This document shows positions 23,185 to 34,890 of a DNA stretch of 64,000 nt, one piece after another (within the stretch, counting starts at the first letter, position 1; every line of letters begins with the position of its first letter). The stretch comes from Euwallacea fornicatus. Taxonomy: Eukaryota > Arthropoda > Insecta > Coleoptera > Curculionidae. The stretch spans positions 1,860,001-1,924,000 of the forward strand of contig NC_089563.1 in NCBI RefSeq assembly GCF_040115645.1, in the 5' to 3' direction. Position numbers and translations under genes: made by a program. The notes under the pieces are model-generated. The model saw only the letters and a list, made by a program, of their open reading frames with translations. It did not search any database and was not told the DNA's origin.

Positions 23185-26086
23185 GGGTCAATTGGGGTAA
23201 ATGTAAACGATTTTCACACTTCTAAATTGCCATTTAGTTTTTGTATTTAGATCATTTTTTATTGTTATAAATAAGAATATAAATAAGTTATGCTTTCTCC
23301 TTTAAGATAACGATGGGTTTTTCTTTAAAAACAATATATTTGCAAAAAAAATTATTTAGTCTACCATGTATCGTATTCATTATTATCCCTGATCTGTAGG
23401 TGTGATTGTAAATGAGTAACTTTTCACCTACACCTATTATCATTGAAAAACCTTACTTATTTAAATACAACATGACAAATCTTACTAATAAACTTATTAC
23501 TTAGGCACTCTCCTGTACTGACACAGTTGACAAAAATTTATACAAAATTCTTGTGCCTGTTAATTGAATCACAGGATCTGGTGGTACTACTACAATCTGA
23601 TCTACAGAAATGTAGCTAACGTCATTTTCATTCACAGTGAACAATGGTTTAGATAAGTCCCAGGAATTCAAACCCGTGGTTTTTATCTCTGCTGAATCAC
23701 CAATATCTTCAACTACACAAACGTATTTGAATGTGGTGGTGTTTTTGCCCCTTTGAAATAAATGAATACAAATTTTCCTATTAGCCGATGTGTAATGTTG
23801 CCAACCTTTTCAATGTCTATATAATCTTCATCCAATGTTTCATCCCAAGGACCTTCAACACTCTCATGGAGACTCATCTCACATTCGTCATCAGTCGAAT
23901 CTTCCTTTTCTTCTTTGTTCTCTTCAGTTGTGTCTTTGTTTTCAAAGTACTTTTTTTAAAGAGTATTTCTTGTGTTTGACGCTTCAATTTTGTCTTTCCT
24001 CTTCAGCCTCTCTTAACCGTTTCAGTACTTCGTTGGAAGTCAACACTTCTCCTTGTTTTTCGTTGTTGTAATCTAGGAATTACCAATTTATCTTGTGTAT
24101 CAGCAGGTTTTGGGAGTTTAGCTTCAACCGGAATAAATATAGAAGATAGGGGAATATTAGCGGCAGATGATGTGGACGGTGGAGGATCTTCTAAACGTTC
24201 AACCTAAATTGACATCTCGGGTTCACCTGCATTTTCAGCTGAATTTGTTTGAACAACTGGTGAAACAACACTCTGTTCAAGATCGCACGGTGTGTTAGAA
24301 AAATAGCGATACTTGCAGCTTCATTTTCGTCTTGCATTTGTAATTGACATTTCAAGGAACCCCCGTATTTCTTCAATTTTTCAATGAAAAAAGCTTCATC
24401 AGACATTAACAGGATATATACCAGTACATTCAAATCAGGATATTACATTCTTAGCCAGCATAGATTCTTTCCATGTCGAGCAGACGAGCTCAGAAAAGAT
24501 GTTTTTGGATTGTGTCGTCGTAGTGAACTACAATTAGTACACTTGATTGGAGGCTTATTCCAACTCAGTTTTACTGGGCCAAAAACACATTTGTCTAGAA
24601 GCTGCATCTTATCTGCCAAACGATTCGAAAACATAAAAATGATGTTGTTTTTTATAGCGTCCTCAAAGAACCTTGCGCTCATGTGACTTCAACGATCATT
24701 GTATAGCAATAGGAAAGCTTGTTTTGGAAAATTGTTAGAAATTCTTATTTCTTTAACATAAGGTGAAAATCCAGAATCAAACCAGTGATAAAACTGCGGC
24801 TCCTCCATCGAACCGTTAGTAGAAGCAGCATGTAACGTTCATGGGTGAACGTTTTCTGATGTCCAGCGTGTTTGGACACCAGCAGTTTTGAAAACATCAG
24901 TGGTGGTAGTGCCTTACCATCCGCAGAAAGACAAGCCAAAACTGTGATAGACTCCCTGTCAGAACCAATAGATACACAACATAGAGATTTACCGTTATTT
25001 CCCATAGCTCTGATTCTGTTTGGGTCACAGTTAAATTCTGACTCGTCACCATTATACATAGAACTGCCTTATCATCGGCCAAATAATGAATATTTACAAC
25101 TTTTTTAAGATCCTCATGAAATTGATAAATGGCCTCTGGCTTTCTTGCGTCCTTTTCATTTTTGGAGGTGTTTGGGCTTTTTTAGACACAGGTTAAGATT
25201 CCTTTTCATGAAAGAGTAGTACCAATCCCCGTCAGGGATTCCATCCTTAAAGGGGGTCTCCAATGCCTCACCTTTCACATACTCTCCAACCAATTGCCGC
25301 AGTTCTACTTTGTCGCACGAAAGACCCATTCTCGACCTTGCTATCAAACAGATTGCAACTTCTTTTTGTATTTTTACCGAAAAAACTTGGCTACGACCCG
25401 ATCTAGTAAAGTTAATGAAAGTTTTTCTTCCTGATGTTATGTTATAGATAGCAGCTTTTGGCACTCTATAATTTATAACATTTCCGCTTCACGACAAGTC
25501 TCATTACGGTTGATGGCATGCTCAACAGCATGTGCTAAGAGTTTAGCAGAACAGAGGCCCTTCCCTCGTTATGTCATAATTACGTGGCATTGTATGTGCT
25601 GTAATAAATTAAGGTTCATTTAAGAGTATTAAAATGGTTTTGGTTGTGAATTGTATCGTGTTTTTATGCTTAAAGTAATTTCCAAAGATTGTTTACACTT
25701 ACTCCGAAAACTCGTTTACATTTACCCCATTAACACAAGACCTTGGGATAACTGTAAACATTTTCGTAGACATTTAAAAAAATGCATATTTCAATTATTT
25801 GTTGTCAAAAATAATGCTTTACCCATGCTCAACCACGTTGCACTTTATAGAGCATATTTACCTTGTAAAATATGGATTCAAAAGGAAGAAATTTTGAAAA
25901 TGCTAAATCAGCTTGCACCGACAAATGTAGAGTTGCAAATGTGGTGCAAAAAATTGTTAATCACGTGATAACAAAATAAAAAGCTAAATGGACTCGCAGA
26001 GTAAAGAGGTGAAGTGAAATTTTCAAATGCTGATGCTCGAATTTTTATATTTTTAGGGTCATTTACATTTACCCCAATTGACCCCA
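23185..26086 (-). mobile_element. pogo/Tigger-like DNA transposon, about 2.9 kb
   Basis: Inverted ends: GGGTCAATTGGGGTAAATGT at the left (23185) and the same word on the minus strand at the right (about 26060-26085), flanked by TA at 23183-23184 and 26087-26088. The inside holds a near full-length minus-strand transposase (separate entry). Size, TA duplication and the CENP-B-type HTH plus DDE_1 order fit the pogo/Tigger branch of Tc1/mariner. The plus-strand ORFs inside (23788-24071, 24384-24686, 24872-25108, 25651-25968) are shadows of the minus-strand gene or non-coding. A stretch of about 470 bp between the transposase start (25590) and the right end is non-coding. Confidence 0.85.
23501..25590 (-). 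pseudogene. pogo/Tigger-like transposase (CENP-B HTH + DDE_1), frameshifted
   Basis: Starts MPRNYDITREG at 25590. Next are AHAVEHAINRNETCREAEM and VPKAAIYNIT (first helix-turn-helix), then SRMGLSCDKVELRQLV and PFKDGIPDGDWYYSFMKR (CENP-B-type DNA-binding domain). The DDE_1 domain follows: YNGDESEFNCDP with the first catalytic Asp, then GKSLCCVSIGSDRESITVL and LPPLMFSK. The second acidic block is decayed around 24690 (YNDR, stop, SHMSARFFEDAIKNN), followed by DKMQLLDKCVFGPVKLSWNK. A variable acidic linker (EDSTDDECEM) and a C-terminal domain KFVFIYFKGAKT...VVEDIGDS lead to TAA at 23501-23503. The total of about 690 codons is full length for the family. At least four frameshifts and several stops inactivate it. 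Long frames remain open between breaks, so decay is moderate rather than ancient. Confidence 0.8.
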
Positions 26087-26709
26087 TAGGACGGTTCAAA
26101 ATTATTAAATAAGCCCTTCTGTTGTTTTTAACCATTCGGACCGATTTTGATGAATCCATCGAACGATTTCGTTTTGTTTTAACATTTCCAAATACCCAAC
26201 CACATATTTTGGGAAATAATGCCGAATATGAGAGCTTTTGAATTTGACGATTTCATCCAGGATTTAAAAAGTTCGTTTCTCTCGCGTCCATAAACCGCAG
26301 GTGGATTATTGATAATTTTGTTGTTGCGTTGGAGCTTCTAGTTAGTTTGACACGAATTGATTTATGATCAAAATGGACCCTCTACCAACGCACCCCATAT
26401 AATTGCTATGCTAAGTTAGTTCTATCAGTCAATCTGGGCGTGAATCCTGTTGCCCTATTATCAAATCACCCAATCTTATATTATGCCCCTTTGCGTACAC
26501 AATGTTTAATTGAATAATTGAATATGTAATGGTAAATTGATTTTTGAATGCAGCTGCTAGATCAAAGTCAGAGACGGACGTAGTGGCTTCCGTGTAGAGC
26601 TCTACACTATTAATTACCTAAAATATCTCGGAAACTGTTCGAATGAGGAAAGTGATTTTTTTGCAAGCATTTACAATAAACGATTTATGTTAAAAATTAT
26701 TTTCCTACA
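26087..26709. other. No gene recognised
   Basis: Spacer between the pogo-like element and a mariner-like remnant. No ORF with recognisable content. Confidence 0.45.
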
Positions 26710-26711
26710 TA

Positions 26712-27560
26712 CAGGGTGTTTCAGAAACGTGTTGTCAAACTTTAGGAGATTATAGAGGGTGGTAAGTTAAGTCATTTTGCCTCATAATCATATATCCGGA
26801 AAAGAGTCGTTAAGGCATTAGACAAAAAAATGGTTAAAAACGTTAAAGAATGCACATGTTTTCGTATTTACGACTCTTTGTATATAGTATTTGCCTTCTA
26901 AGGTGTTTATTAAAAAAGAAAAACGATAAAGTATTACAATATTTGTTCACAATCGCGGCCGCCGACTTGTTGACCTGCGGTCGTACGCCGGACCATTGAT
27001 TGACTAACTCGAAGAAGAACATGTGGATCTTCCTGAACAAAGCAACTTGCAGCCATCACTCTTCCAAGCAACTCTTCTTCTGTTGTTACAGATGTTTCAT
27101 AAACTAGTGATTTAAAGTAACCCAAAAAAAAATAAATCGAGAGGTGTCAGATCCGGTCTCCGGGCCGGCCAGTTGGCATGTCCACCTCGTCCAATTCACC
27201 TCTCAGGAAATTGTAAGTTTAAGTGGTCCCGAACGTCGCGAGTAAAATGTGCCAGAACGTCCACCAAAGGATGTTCAACGGAACGTTTTCAAGCAACTCG
27301 GGGAGAATTTATTGCAGGAATGTTAAATAGATTTGGCCATTTAAGCGTGGGGGTAGCAGTTACGGTCCAATAACTTGATCTCCTATTATGCCAGCCCGCA
27401 CGTTAATAGAGAATTGATATTGATTAGACTTCATAAATGTTCTATGAGAATTTTAGTCCCTCCAAATATGACTATTATGGCTATTTAAGTAACCTTCTCA
27501 AGTAAAGCAAGCTTCATCTGTAAACAGACTAACTGGACTAAAGTCGAACTATTCGTTAAT
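26712..27560 (-). pseudogene. Mariner-like transposase pseudogene with its 3' terminal repeat
   Basis: The minus-strand pieces follow one mariner-like transposase in order. FTDEACFT, with the first catalytic Asp, is followed by GYLNSHNSHIWRD and INVRAGIIGDQVIGP. LNGQIYLTFLQ and LPELLENVPLNI come next, then DVLAHFTRDVRDHLNLQFPER (second Asp block, altered). A TGA replaces a Trp before IGRGG; then WPARRPDLTPLDL, with the third Asp, and SLVYETSVTTEEEL lead to RTTAGQQVGGRD near the C-terminus at ~26940. Stops and frame changes are frequent. A terminal repeat CAGGGTGTTTCAGAAACGTG at 26712, preceded by TA, marks the 3' end of the element; no matching left-hand partner was found upstream of the coding part, so the 5' end is missing or replaced (see the LINE fragment at 27562-27735). 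Confidence 0.75.
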
Positions 27561-27561
27561 G

Positions 27562-27735
27562 TGTCTTATTACTTTGTCCGTGTTGGTTTGATCTAGATTT
27601 AGGTTTCCATTCTCACGTTTCAGAGACATATGTGCTTCATGTCGCAGACCAATTTCAAAGGTTACGGCCAGATGATCCGAACCAAGCTCGCCGTTCACTT
27701 CTACATTGATTGTGTTTTTCTTCAGATTCCTTGTG
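27562..27735 (-). pseudogene. LINE endonuclease (EEP) fragment, tentative
   Basis: On the minus strand a single frame gives TPDVLLHTRNLKKNTINVEV and GELGSDHLAVTFEIG. This resembles the last strand of the apurinic-endonuclease-like domain of Jockey-type LINEs, where a conserved SDHxPV/SDHLAV motif closes the active site. The frame runs upstream from 27988 with no other recognisable motif, and downstream it passes directly into the mariner-like pseudogene. A short piece of LINE joined to a mariner remnant is the simplest reading. Family call rests mainly on the GSDHLAVTF motif. Confidence 0.4.
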
Positions 27736-27989
27736 TGTAGTAAGACATCGGGTGTTGAGTCTTGGTTCTCTCTCTAGAGTTAGTCTTTCTTCCCCTCTTC
27801 CTCGTTTTGGGTTTCTGAAAGGTACCACCCCGGGAAGTTTGGTCCGATTCGGACTCTTGCGAGCTCCCAGGGTACATCCTTCCTCTCAAATGTTCCCTGT
27901 ATCTGAATTCCTTAAATTGTTTTTCAGTAATACGAAGCGATAAACTTGTTCGTAAATATCCGAACTGGACACGTCTTATCTGCACCACT

Positions 27990-28625
27990 GCTGCTACAAG
28001 ACTCCATTATTTCCCTATTATTGTTATTTATGCTACCACGGGGAGGAAAATCTTAATTTGGACCCCTTGTGCTTTGGAGGGTTGATATACATAAGAAGCC
28101 AATTTATTTCAAGAAATATGCTCTACTCGAAGAAAACAAATTTATGGAAAGTTTCGGGGGTCGAAATTAGCATTTCGTACAAGAATATCGAAATATCGCA
28201 GGAAGGTAATGTGGTACCAACTTCACTTTTTGGGATGAAATTTTTTGACTGATTGATAAAGTCAAAAAGATCTGAAAAACTGTTTTCTTGAGGTGTTGGA
28301 GCAGCTGCATCTTTAATTTTGAGCCGACGAGTAAAAATATACCAAAAACTTACTGAAACGCTTAATCCAGTTTAGCCATATGAATGAATTTTTCAGAAGC
28401 GCTATGCCGGAGCTGCGATTGAACTAATGAAATACATAGAAGATTTTTCCCATTATTACTAAACTGAGCAGCTACATTTCACTAACGAACTCTCTATTCC
28501 ACTGATTCAACCATTGTATTAAGCAACATTGAACTATTTCCAATTGGACTAAGTTATATAACTTTATACACTATAATAATTAACTTTCTGATGCATAGTT
28601 AGTCTACGCGTTGCCACTGACATAC
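27990..28625. other. No gene recognised
   Basis: A 64-codon plus-strand ORF at 28058-28252 has no recognisable content. No paired repeats were seen. Confidence 0.45.
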
Positions 28626-28636
28626 GGAGTGTTCAT

Positions 28637-29590
28637 TGCAGAACGAACCACCCGAAATATCTCTTGATCGGGAGGAAATTTCAAAATAATTTTTCAAAAT
28701 CTATTCATTTGTCTAAGGGGAAGTTTAATTTGATATTAGAGAGGATGGCGTTAGTCATCCCCTCACCCCTTACTACCCTCACTTTTATATTTCAAATGGT
28801 CCCCCATCGAGTGGCACATCGTTGCAAGCCTAATTCAATCTCCTAGGTAAGTGTGCGAAGAAAACTGATGTCGGTTAATGAAGTCGGGTGCTAGAAGGAA
28901 AAATTTGGGCTAGTGCTAATGGCTCAATGAGATCAAATAATTAATTTTATTTAATACTTAAAAGGTGAGCCGTTATTAGGGGAACAATAATGAAGTTTAT
29001 TTTCAAATTTTCCGCGAATATTGGCCAAAGTTTATCCAGTAATACTTCTCTAATCCAGGAATATTCTACGTTTCAATTGTTGAATGCTTTCAATTGGAGT
29101 CCCAAACACTTTGCTTTTAGTCCCCCCTCGGGAGAAAGTCCAGCGGACTGACACCTGGTAATCACGAATGTGCCTCTGCTGTTAATCCATTTTTTCGCAA
29201 AATCGTTCATTAAACCACGCTTCAAACGGACTTTATTATTACCTCGGTAATAACGATTCATATTTTGAGCACTTAATGAAACGAATTATTTAATCTCAAT
29301 AAGCTATTTTGCCCTGGTACACATTTTTCCTTCTAACTCCCAACTCCATTAACAGATTTCAGTTTTGTGGGTGCAGTTACATAACAAGTTAAATTCCACT
29401 TGCAATCGTGTTCCAGTCAACGGGGGGTGCCATTTGAAATATCAAAGTGAGGGTAGCTGGGAGAGAAGGGGTGACCGATACGAATTTCTCTAATTTCAAA
29501 TTAAACTTCCCCTTGGGGGTGTAAAAAAACTTTTTTTAAAATTATTTTAAATTTCCCCCGCAGTATGGAGTTGTGTTGGGTGGTTCATTT
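28637..29590. mobile_element. Foldback-like element with ~190-bp inverted arms
   Basis: The left arm 28640-28825 and right arm 29410-29590 are inverted copies. Shared words include GAACCACCC, AAGGGGAAGTTTAATTTG, ATTAGAGA, TACCCTCACTTT and ATATTTCAAATGG. Identity looks to be about 75-80% by eye, with small gaps. The ~580-bp centre shows no transposase; the minus-strand ORF at 29073-29261 is not recognisable. The outer ends do not match each other well and no clear duplication was found, so exact borders are uncertain. Confidence 0.65.
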
Positions 29591-29647
29591 TGACACGAAA
29601 ACCCCGCGTGTCGATTTTTGGGGAACAAAGGTATGAATTTTTGAATA

Positions 29648-29856
29648 TACAATGTGTCCTAGAAATAAGCGTCAAAATTTGAACGAGTGACAGATCTCAT
29701 CAAAAGCGACAATTTTTGTGAATTAAGTTTTTTTTTTCTTCGATATTTTTACCTGTGAAAATCGTTCTATGGGATTGCACGTAGGTTTAAAAAATTAAGG
29801 GCTGTTACTAAAGAAAATTATGGCAGTTACTTCTGGGACTCCTTGTATATTGGCAG
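29648..29856. mobile_element. Small mariner-type MITE, about 200 bp
   Basis: Left end ACAATGTGTCCTAGAAATAA; right end on the minus strand ACAAGGAGTCCCAGAAGTAA; both flanked by TA-rich DNA (TATACAAT.. / ..TTGTATAT). The ends match at about 15 of 20 sites and carry the GTGTCC-AGAAATAA wording common in Tc1/mariner non-autonomous elements. No coding content. Confidence 0.55.
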
Positions 29857-30150
29857 AGGCGGCACAACCCTAGTTTTCTTTCTTGAAAACTCCCCTGTAA
29901 GATTCTCTGAATTCTAAGTGTAACGTAACTCTCAACTGCATTTTTTCACAAATAGAAAGTTTTATTGAATTCTTACTACCTTCGTGTACAGCAATGCCAT
30001 ATCAAATAATAATTTCTAAACTTGATTAGGTAATCATTCTTACACTTAACTTAATATATTTGCAGACATTTTCATTATGTAACATTTCGAGTTAGGCCTG
30101 CTTATTTTCTTTTGGACTCCCACGAGGTAAACCTATCGACTTTCATTTCC

Positions 30151-30170
30151 AAAAAAAAAAAAAAAAAAAA
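30151..30170. repeat. Homopolymer A20
   Basis: A run of 20 A. It could be an ordinary slippage tract or an old poly(A) tail of a retroposed sequence, but nothing recognisable lies upstream. Confidence 0.9.
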
Positions 30171-30345
30171 ATTATTGGAATTTTTCCCATTTGTGAGTCT
30201 GCATTAGTTACCTTATTTGCTCAATAGTCTTCTTTAGTTTTAATGAAATTTTTCCGTGGTATTATAATATTAGTGTCAGCAGCATAACTCATCATTAGGC
30301 ACTACTTCCTTTTTACTTCTATGATTAATTAGAATGTTTTATATA

Positions 30346-30708
30346 TGTCGGGGTAACGTTAGGAATTTTCTCCATCATTAATAATTTTAATGTTTTATTA
30401 TGTTAAATAATAGTTAGGCAAGGCTAACGAATTCACTACTACCCGACTGCTACTTTGCCCTTCTTTCCATTTACTGCTTTCTTCCCTTTTCCCATTCCCC
30501 GTGGTCCTCTCTGCTCAAGGGAACGATACCTGTTCGTCCTGGTTTTCCCACTGACTAAAATTCCACACATGGCCCTTAATTGCGTCGGTAATAGTGACCT
30601 CGTTCGATAGTGCTTTAAATTTAAGGTAAACCTGTCAGCCTGCTCCTCAACCTTATTGCCAACTCAAATTTTACATTTCTAAACTTAAGAACCACTAAAT
30701 CTCCGACA
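30346..30708. mobile_element. Solo LTR (copy 1 of 2)
   Basis: Starts TGTCGG and ends CCGACA, the TG...CA inverted border typical of LTRs, and is flanked by TATA on both sides, a plausible 4-bp target duplication. It is 363 bp. The copy at 41652-42021 is the same sequence in the same orientation: shared stretches include CGACCTCGTTCGA-AGTGCTTT, CCTGTCAGCCTGC and ACTAAATCTCCGACATATA. No primer-binding site or coding region follows it, so it is a recombined (solo) LTR. A TATA-preferring 4-bp duplication is known for some Ty3/gypsy elements; the clade is inference. Confidence 0.75.
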
Positions 30709-31106
30709 TATACGTATATTTAATTAATTTTAATTATTTTTTATTTTAATTATTCGTGATGCACAGGGGGATCTACCCCGTGTATCAGAAACAATTTTGA
30801 TATTTTTTTATTTCGTTGGTACTTTGCTTTCCTATTTACTCACGATTTAGGATGAAAATGCCGCAGCTGTGGCTGAATGAAGAAACATTTAAAAGACTTT
30901 TCGCCCTATTTATATACTGAACAGCACCGTTTCATTATCAGTGTTCTATGTCACGGATTCAAGATTTTTTACCTTTTTAAATTTAATTTGACTCATTTAT
31001 ACGGAATACTAAACTTTTGCCACATCCCGCAATTACGATAAATTGAAAAAAAAATCACCCACATCTTCTTTTGATCTTCATAAACTTAAATTGGGCGCAC
31101 CCATTC

Positions 31107-31428
31107 CGAGAAATATCTTGAATATATCTTTATCAGGAAATATCTTGATCGGGAAATATCTTGATCGGGAAATATCTTGATCAGGAAATATTTTGATCAG
31201 GAAATATCTTGATCGGGAAATATCTTGATCAGGAAATATTTTGATCAGGAAATATCTTGATCGGGAAATATCTTGATCAGGATATATTTTGATCAGGAAA
31301 TATCTTGATCAGGAAATATCTTGATCAGGAAATATTTTGATCAAGAAATATCTTGATCAGGAAATATCTTGATTAGGAAATATTTTGATCAAGAAATATG
31401 TTGATCAGGAAATATCTTGATCGAAAGA
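31107..31428. repeat. 16-bp minisatellite, about 20 copies
   Basis: Tandem 16-bp unit GATCAGGAAATATCTT with variants GATCGGGAAATATCTT and GATCAGGAAATATTTT. The unit carries TTGATCA/TTGATCG words. Copies alternate among variants, pointing to repeated local duplication of two- or three-unit blocks. Not coding. Confidence 0.9.
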
Positions 31429-31429
31429 T

Positions 31430-34055
31430 CAGAGCTAAGAAACATTTCCTTTAAAATTCTGCAGTTAAGACAACTTAGCTAGGAATCAATTAAAATTTGA
31501 TTCTACGACATTTTAAGTAATTTGTTGTCTGACGTAATAGAACATGCGGAAGCAAAGTTTTACGAACGTTTACGCTACCAATTTTGTATTCAATGAGCTT
31601 TTAGAATCAATTAAAATCAGACAACTACTTATTATACAGGATAAGAAAACAGTTTTTGAAAATCCAAAGGAAAACCGCCGTTTTTGACGTCGCGATTTAT
31701 TATCATGAAACGGGGCTCAAAGCTGGACTTACAGATTTGCGTAACGTAAAGTAAACGTAACATAAGTTACGTGAAGTAGTTCGCGCCGTTTACGTACACG
31801 TATAAACTATCTAGTATCCTTGAATCGATTTAACTTCTTTACGTTATGCTAACTTTGCGTTTCCAAAATGTATAAATCCATCTTAGGATTATGGAACAGT
31901 CAGATTGCAGTCACATAGACTGGAAAATGCTGAAAAATAGAATGGAACGTAATCTGAAAATTCATTTTAAACCAATCAAACGAGAGTATTTCTTAATTTG
32001 ACATTTTCGCTGTCCGCTCGTGATTATTTTCCGCTATATGTGAGGGACGATTTAAGACTACAAAACTGGGAGTGTCTGCTATTGTGTCCAGATTAATTGT
32101 GAATGTCCAAATCGAGTTGATTCATCTCAAAGCCTTTATCCAAATTTAATTATATGAATTCCAACACTTGCTACAATATAACGTATGGTGGCATTATAAC
32201 AGTGAGGAAGTCTGTTTACATTTTTGTGGGAAAACGCACCACAACCGGCAACAATGCGTTATTTATTTATTTTTTTTTTGGTGGGTTTTATTACCCGTTA
32301 ATTAGAAGTGGGAGACTGCGTTGTTACATTGGCGGCATTTTCCAATGCGGGCGGGTAGGAATTTCCCAATTAATTACTTTTTCTTATGGGAAAAATTGGC
32401 AAAAATGAGGTTTGAAATTGATGTGATTTCGATATTTAAATATTCGAATCAATGCTGTCATCAGTCTTTATTGATGATTAACAACTGAGATGAAACTGGC
32501 AACAAGGCGTTGGTCATTAGTGCCGAAAAAGGATTTAGATGGATCATTTAGTGGGCAAAACATCGTACGCGTTTTTGTGGAGCATTAGGGCCTCCAGGAA
32601 ACGGGGTCGACTTCCTTATGCCCAAAATGCCCACTACTTATTTCCAACTAATTCCGCATAATGTGATGACGTTTCAAAAGTTTTGCTCAAATTTCATGTT
32701 CTGGAAATAACAACCCCGCAACAAGAACTCACTCACTGGATAATGCGATAATCCTGGCAACAACGTGCCATTTAATTGTTCGGAAATGTATTTGCCATTG
32801 AGAGGTGTTATTTAGTTCCAGAACAAAGGGCGTTAAATACATTATCAGGAAGAGTTCAGTCAGTAATTGATACATATGATAGTGAGGCGAAACGATGAAT
32901 GGAAGTTGGGAAGGGGCTTATTAAAAATTTACCCAGGCAAACCTGAATTAACCGAAAAAACGAATATTTGGCAAAAATATCATATAATCCTCATATAAAA
33001 AGTTCTCTACGGTTCGAGTCACGTAACTCTTAGTTCATGTCACAAAATGTGTCGATTGAGTGTCACCTTACGTGAAATGACGAGTCATTTACATTTTATG
33101 TGCTAGAAAAGGAGAAAGATATATTTGAATGTTTAAACATAAAGCTATTTTTTGCACGGTTGCTCCTTAATTTGTTAATATTTTTACTTAATTTGGTACT
33201 TTAAGCCGTTGTGTCCATGGTCCATCAACTTTGCCGGTAAAATTTGTCCTTCTGAGGACAAAAATCGCGCTCATGGCTATTTATTATCGGTGCTGTAAAT
33301 TATTAATGGTGGTGCACTGTCCAAGGCCTGAGATAGTCGGTGTAGGAACCAAAGTGTAGGCACCGATGCCTGACAAATTCCTGCCGCATATTAATTTTAA
33401 AAAGACGTGGCATCACTGCCAATACACGTGCTTAAAAAGTTACGTGATTCGAACCACAGCTGCTATAGTGATAACACCTAAATATCTCTGAGATCCTTTG
33501 TCTTCGACTGGAACCTGGAAAATGCTATTTTGACAAATATTTGGACGTTTTAGAAAACTAAATTTGAACTACTACAGAGGGCCGCAAGGAAGCTCGCAAT
33601 GCAGAACATTTTCCGCTTTCCTAAGATGTAATGGCTTTTCTCTGGTCTGGATAACTCCATTTTAATTCCGAGATACGTACAAATTTTACCAACGTAAGCA
33701 GTTTCCAGATAACTCCATTGTAAAATCGCAATTAAGGAAGTTATGAAATTCAGCTAATGCGTCTTGAATGCTGGAAATCTAAGTCGATAAATAAGTATTC
33801 AGCTTGCAATGAGCTGTGCAACTCAAGGGGGAAAACTGCCAGGAATGTAACGGAAATGGGGAGCCAGATGGGGAGCCAATGTGTGAACTTTCACGCAGTT
33901 CTAGTTAGGACTATGTGTGTTATTTTAATGAGATGTGGCTAAAGTTTTAACAAGTAGTTGAATGTAGGGAAGTTTCAACTCTTTCTTGCTGGGAAATCTG
34001 AAATGAAATATTTCCCAGGTGACGCGAAACATTTTTTTTTTATGTTAGGGCTATA
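31430..34055. other. No gene recognised
   Basis: Mostly AT-rich unique-looking DNA. At 31738-31862 several GTAACGTAAAG-like words occur in both orientations (see findings). The plus-strand ORFs at 32154-32408 and 33757-33942 have no recognisable motifs. Confidence 0.45.
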
Positions 34056-34065
34056 AAGGGTGTTC

Positions 34066-34860
34066 GAAAAGTAGGGGCCAATTTAAAAATGCGATAAAAC
34101 GTAAGTTTTAGTGTAAATAGAATTTTTTTTTTCAAGACGTATCAAGTAACTGCCACCATTTAAGTATGAAAAATTACGTCATTGTGGATTTACCATTTTC
34201 GTTACCTGTCTTAATTCAGATTATTAGGCTGATGGCATGTTTCGTCATGGTTCAGACGACATTTTCTGGACAACAGGAGTAATCGGGCTGTTCTTCCTTG
34301 CAAAACGACGAGAGAGCAACTGTCACTGTGGACGGAGATCGTTACAGAATTATGCTTTCTGACTGATTTTCTCCAGCTTTGGACCGTATGGGAAATTACG
34401 TTTTTGGGTTTCAGCAAGATGGTGGGGCCTCTCACACGTTCCACGAAACGATGTCTGTGTTGAAAGAAACATTTCCTTAAAAAGCCATCTTTTCGCGTGA
34501 CAATCAAGAATGGTCTGCCAAATCGTGCGATTTCTTTTTGTGGGGATCCTTTAAACCAAAAGTTTATACCAACAAACCACGAATTAAATCCTAATTGAAG
34601 GGTAAGATCGAAAGGGTTATTACCAGCATCCCCAGGTCACTGTGAACGCGTCATCACGAATTTCAATGAACACATTACCCGATGCCGCTCGTCTTTGGGT
34701 GGTCATATACCAGATTCAATTTTTTATACTTGAGCGGGAGATCTCACTTGATACGTTGGTAAAAAAATCAATTAAATTTTAATTGAAATTCATTTTTTAT
34801 TGTATCTTAAAATTTGCTACATTAAGGCGAATCGCTATAAGTGGTCAAATACAAAGTTAC
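34066..34860 (+). mobile_element. Mariner-like element remnant
   Basis: Left end AGGGTGTTCGAAAAGTAGGG at about 34068 is a typical mariner-type terminus. An inner stretch of it (ACGTATCAAGTAAC, 34137-34150) recurs inverted at 34748-34761 beyond the transposase stop, marking the two arms. The right outer end near 34850 is decayed. The coding remnant is a separate entry. Confidence 0.55.
34205..34733 (+). pseudogene. Mariner-like transposase, C-terminal half, mostly in one frame
   Basis: One frame gives VTVDGDRYRIML, FSPALDRMG and FGFQQDGGASHTFHETMSVL (second catalytic Asp in QQDG kept), then KETFP. After a stop it continues with QEWSAKSCDFFLWGSFKPKV, where the segment that usually reads RSPDLTPLDFFLWG has lost about four residues including one Asp position. 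KGKIERVITSIPRSL follows. After one more frame change the tail GGHIPDSIFYT ends at TGA 34731-34733, matching the GGHMPDIIF-type end of these enzymes. Four stops, no N-terminal half. The minus-strand ORF at 34211-34507 is a shadow. Confidence 0.75.
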
Positions 34861-34890
34861 ATATACCCTTTTCACTCAAAGGATATACAG

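Noticed and set aside
25651..25968. 105-codon plus-strand ORF inside the pogo-like element
   Set aside because: It lies in the non-coding end region of a minus-strand transposon and has no recognisable domain.
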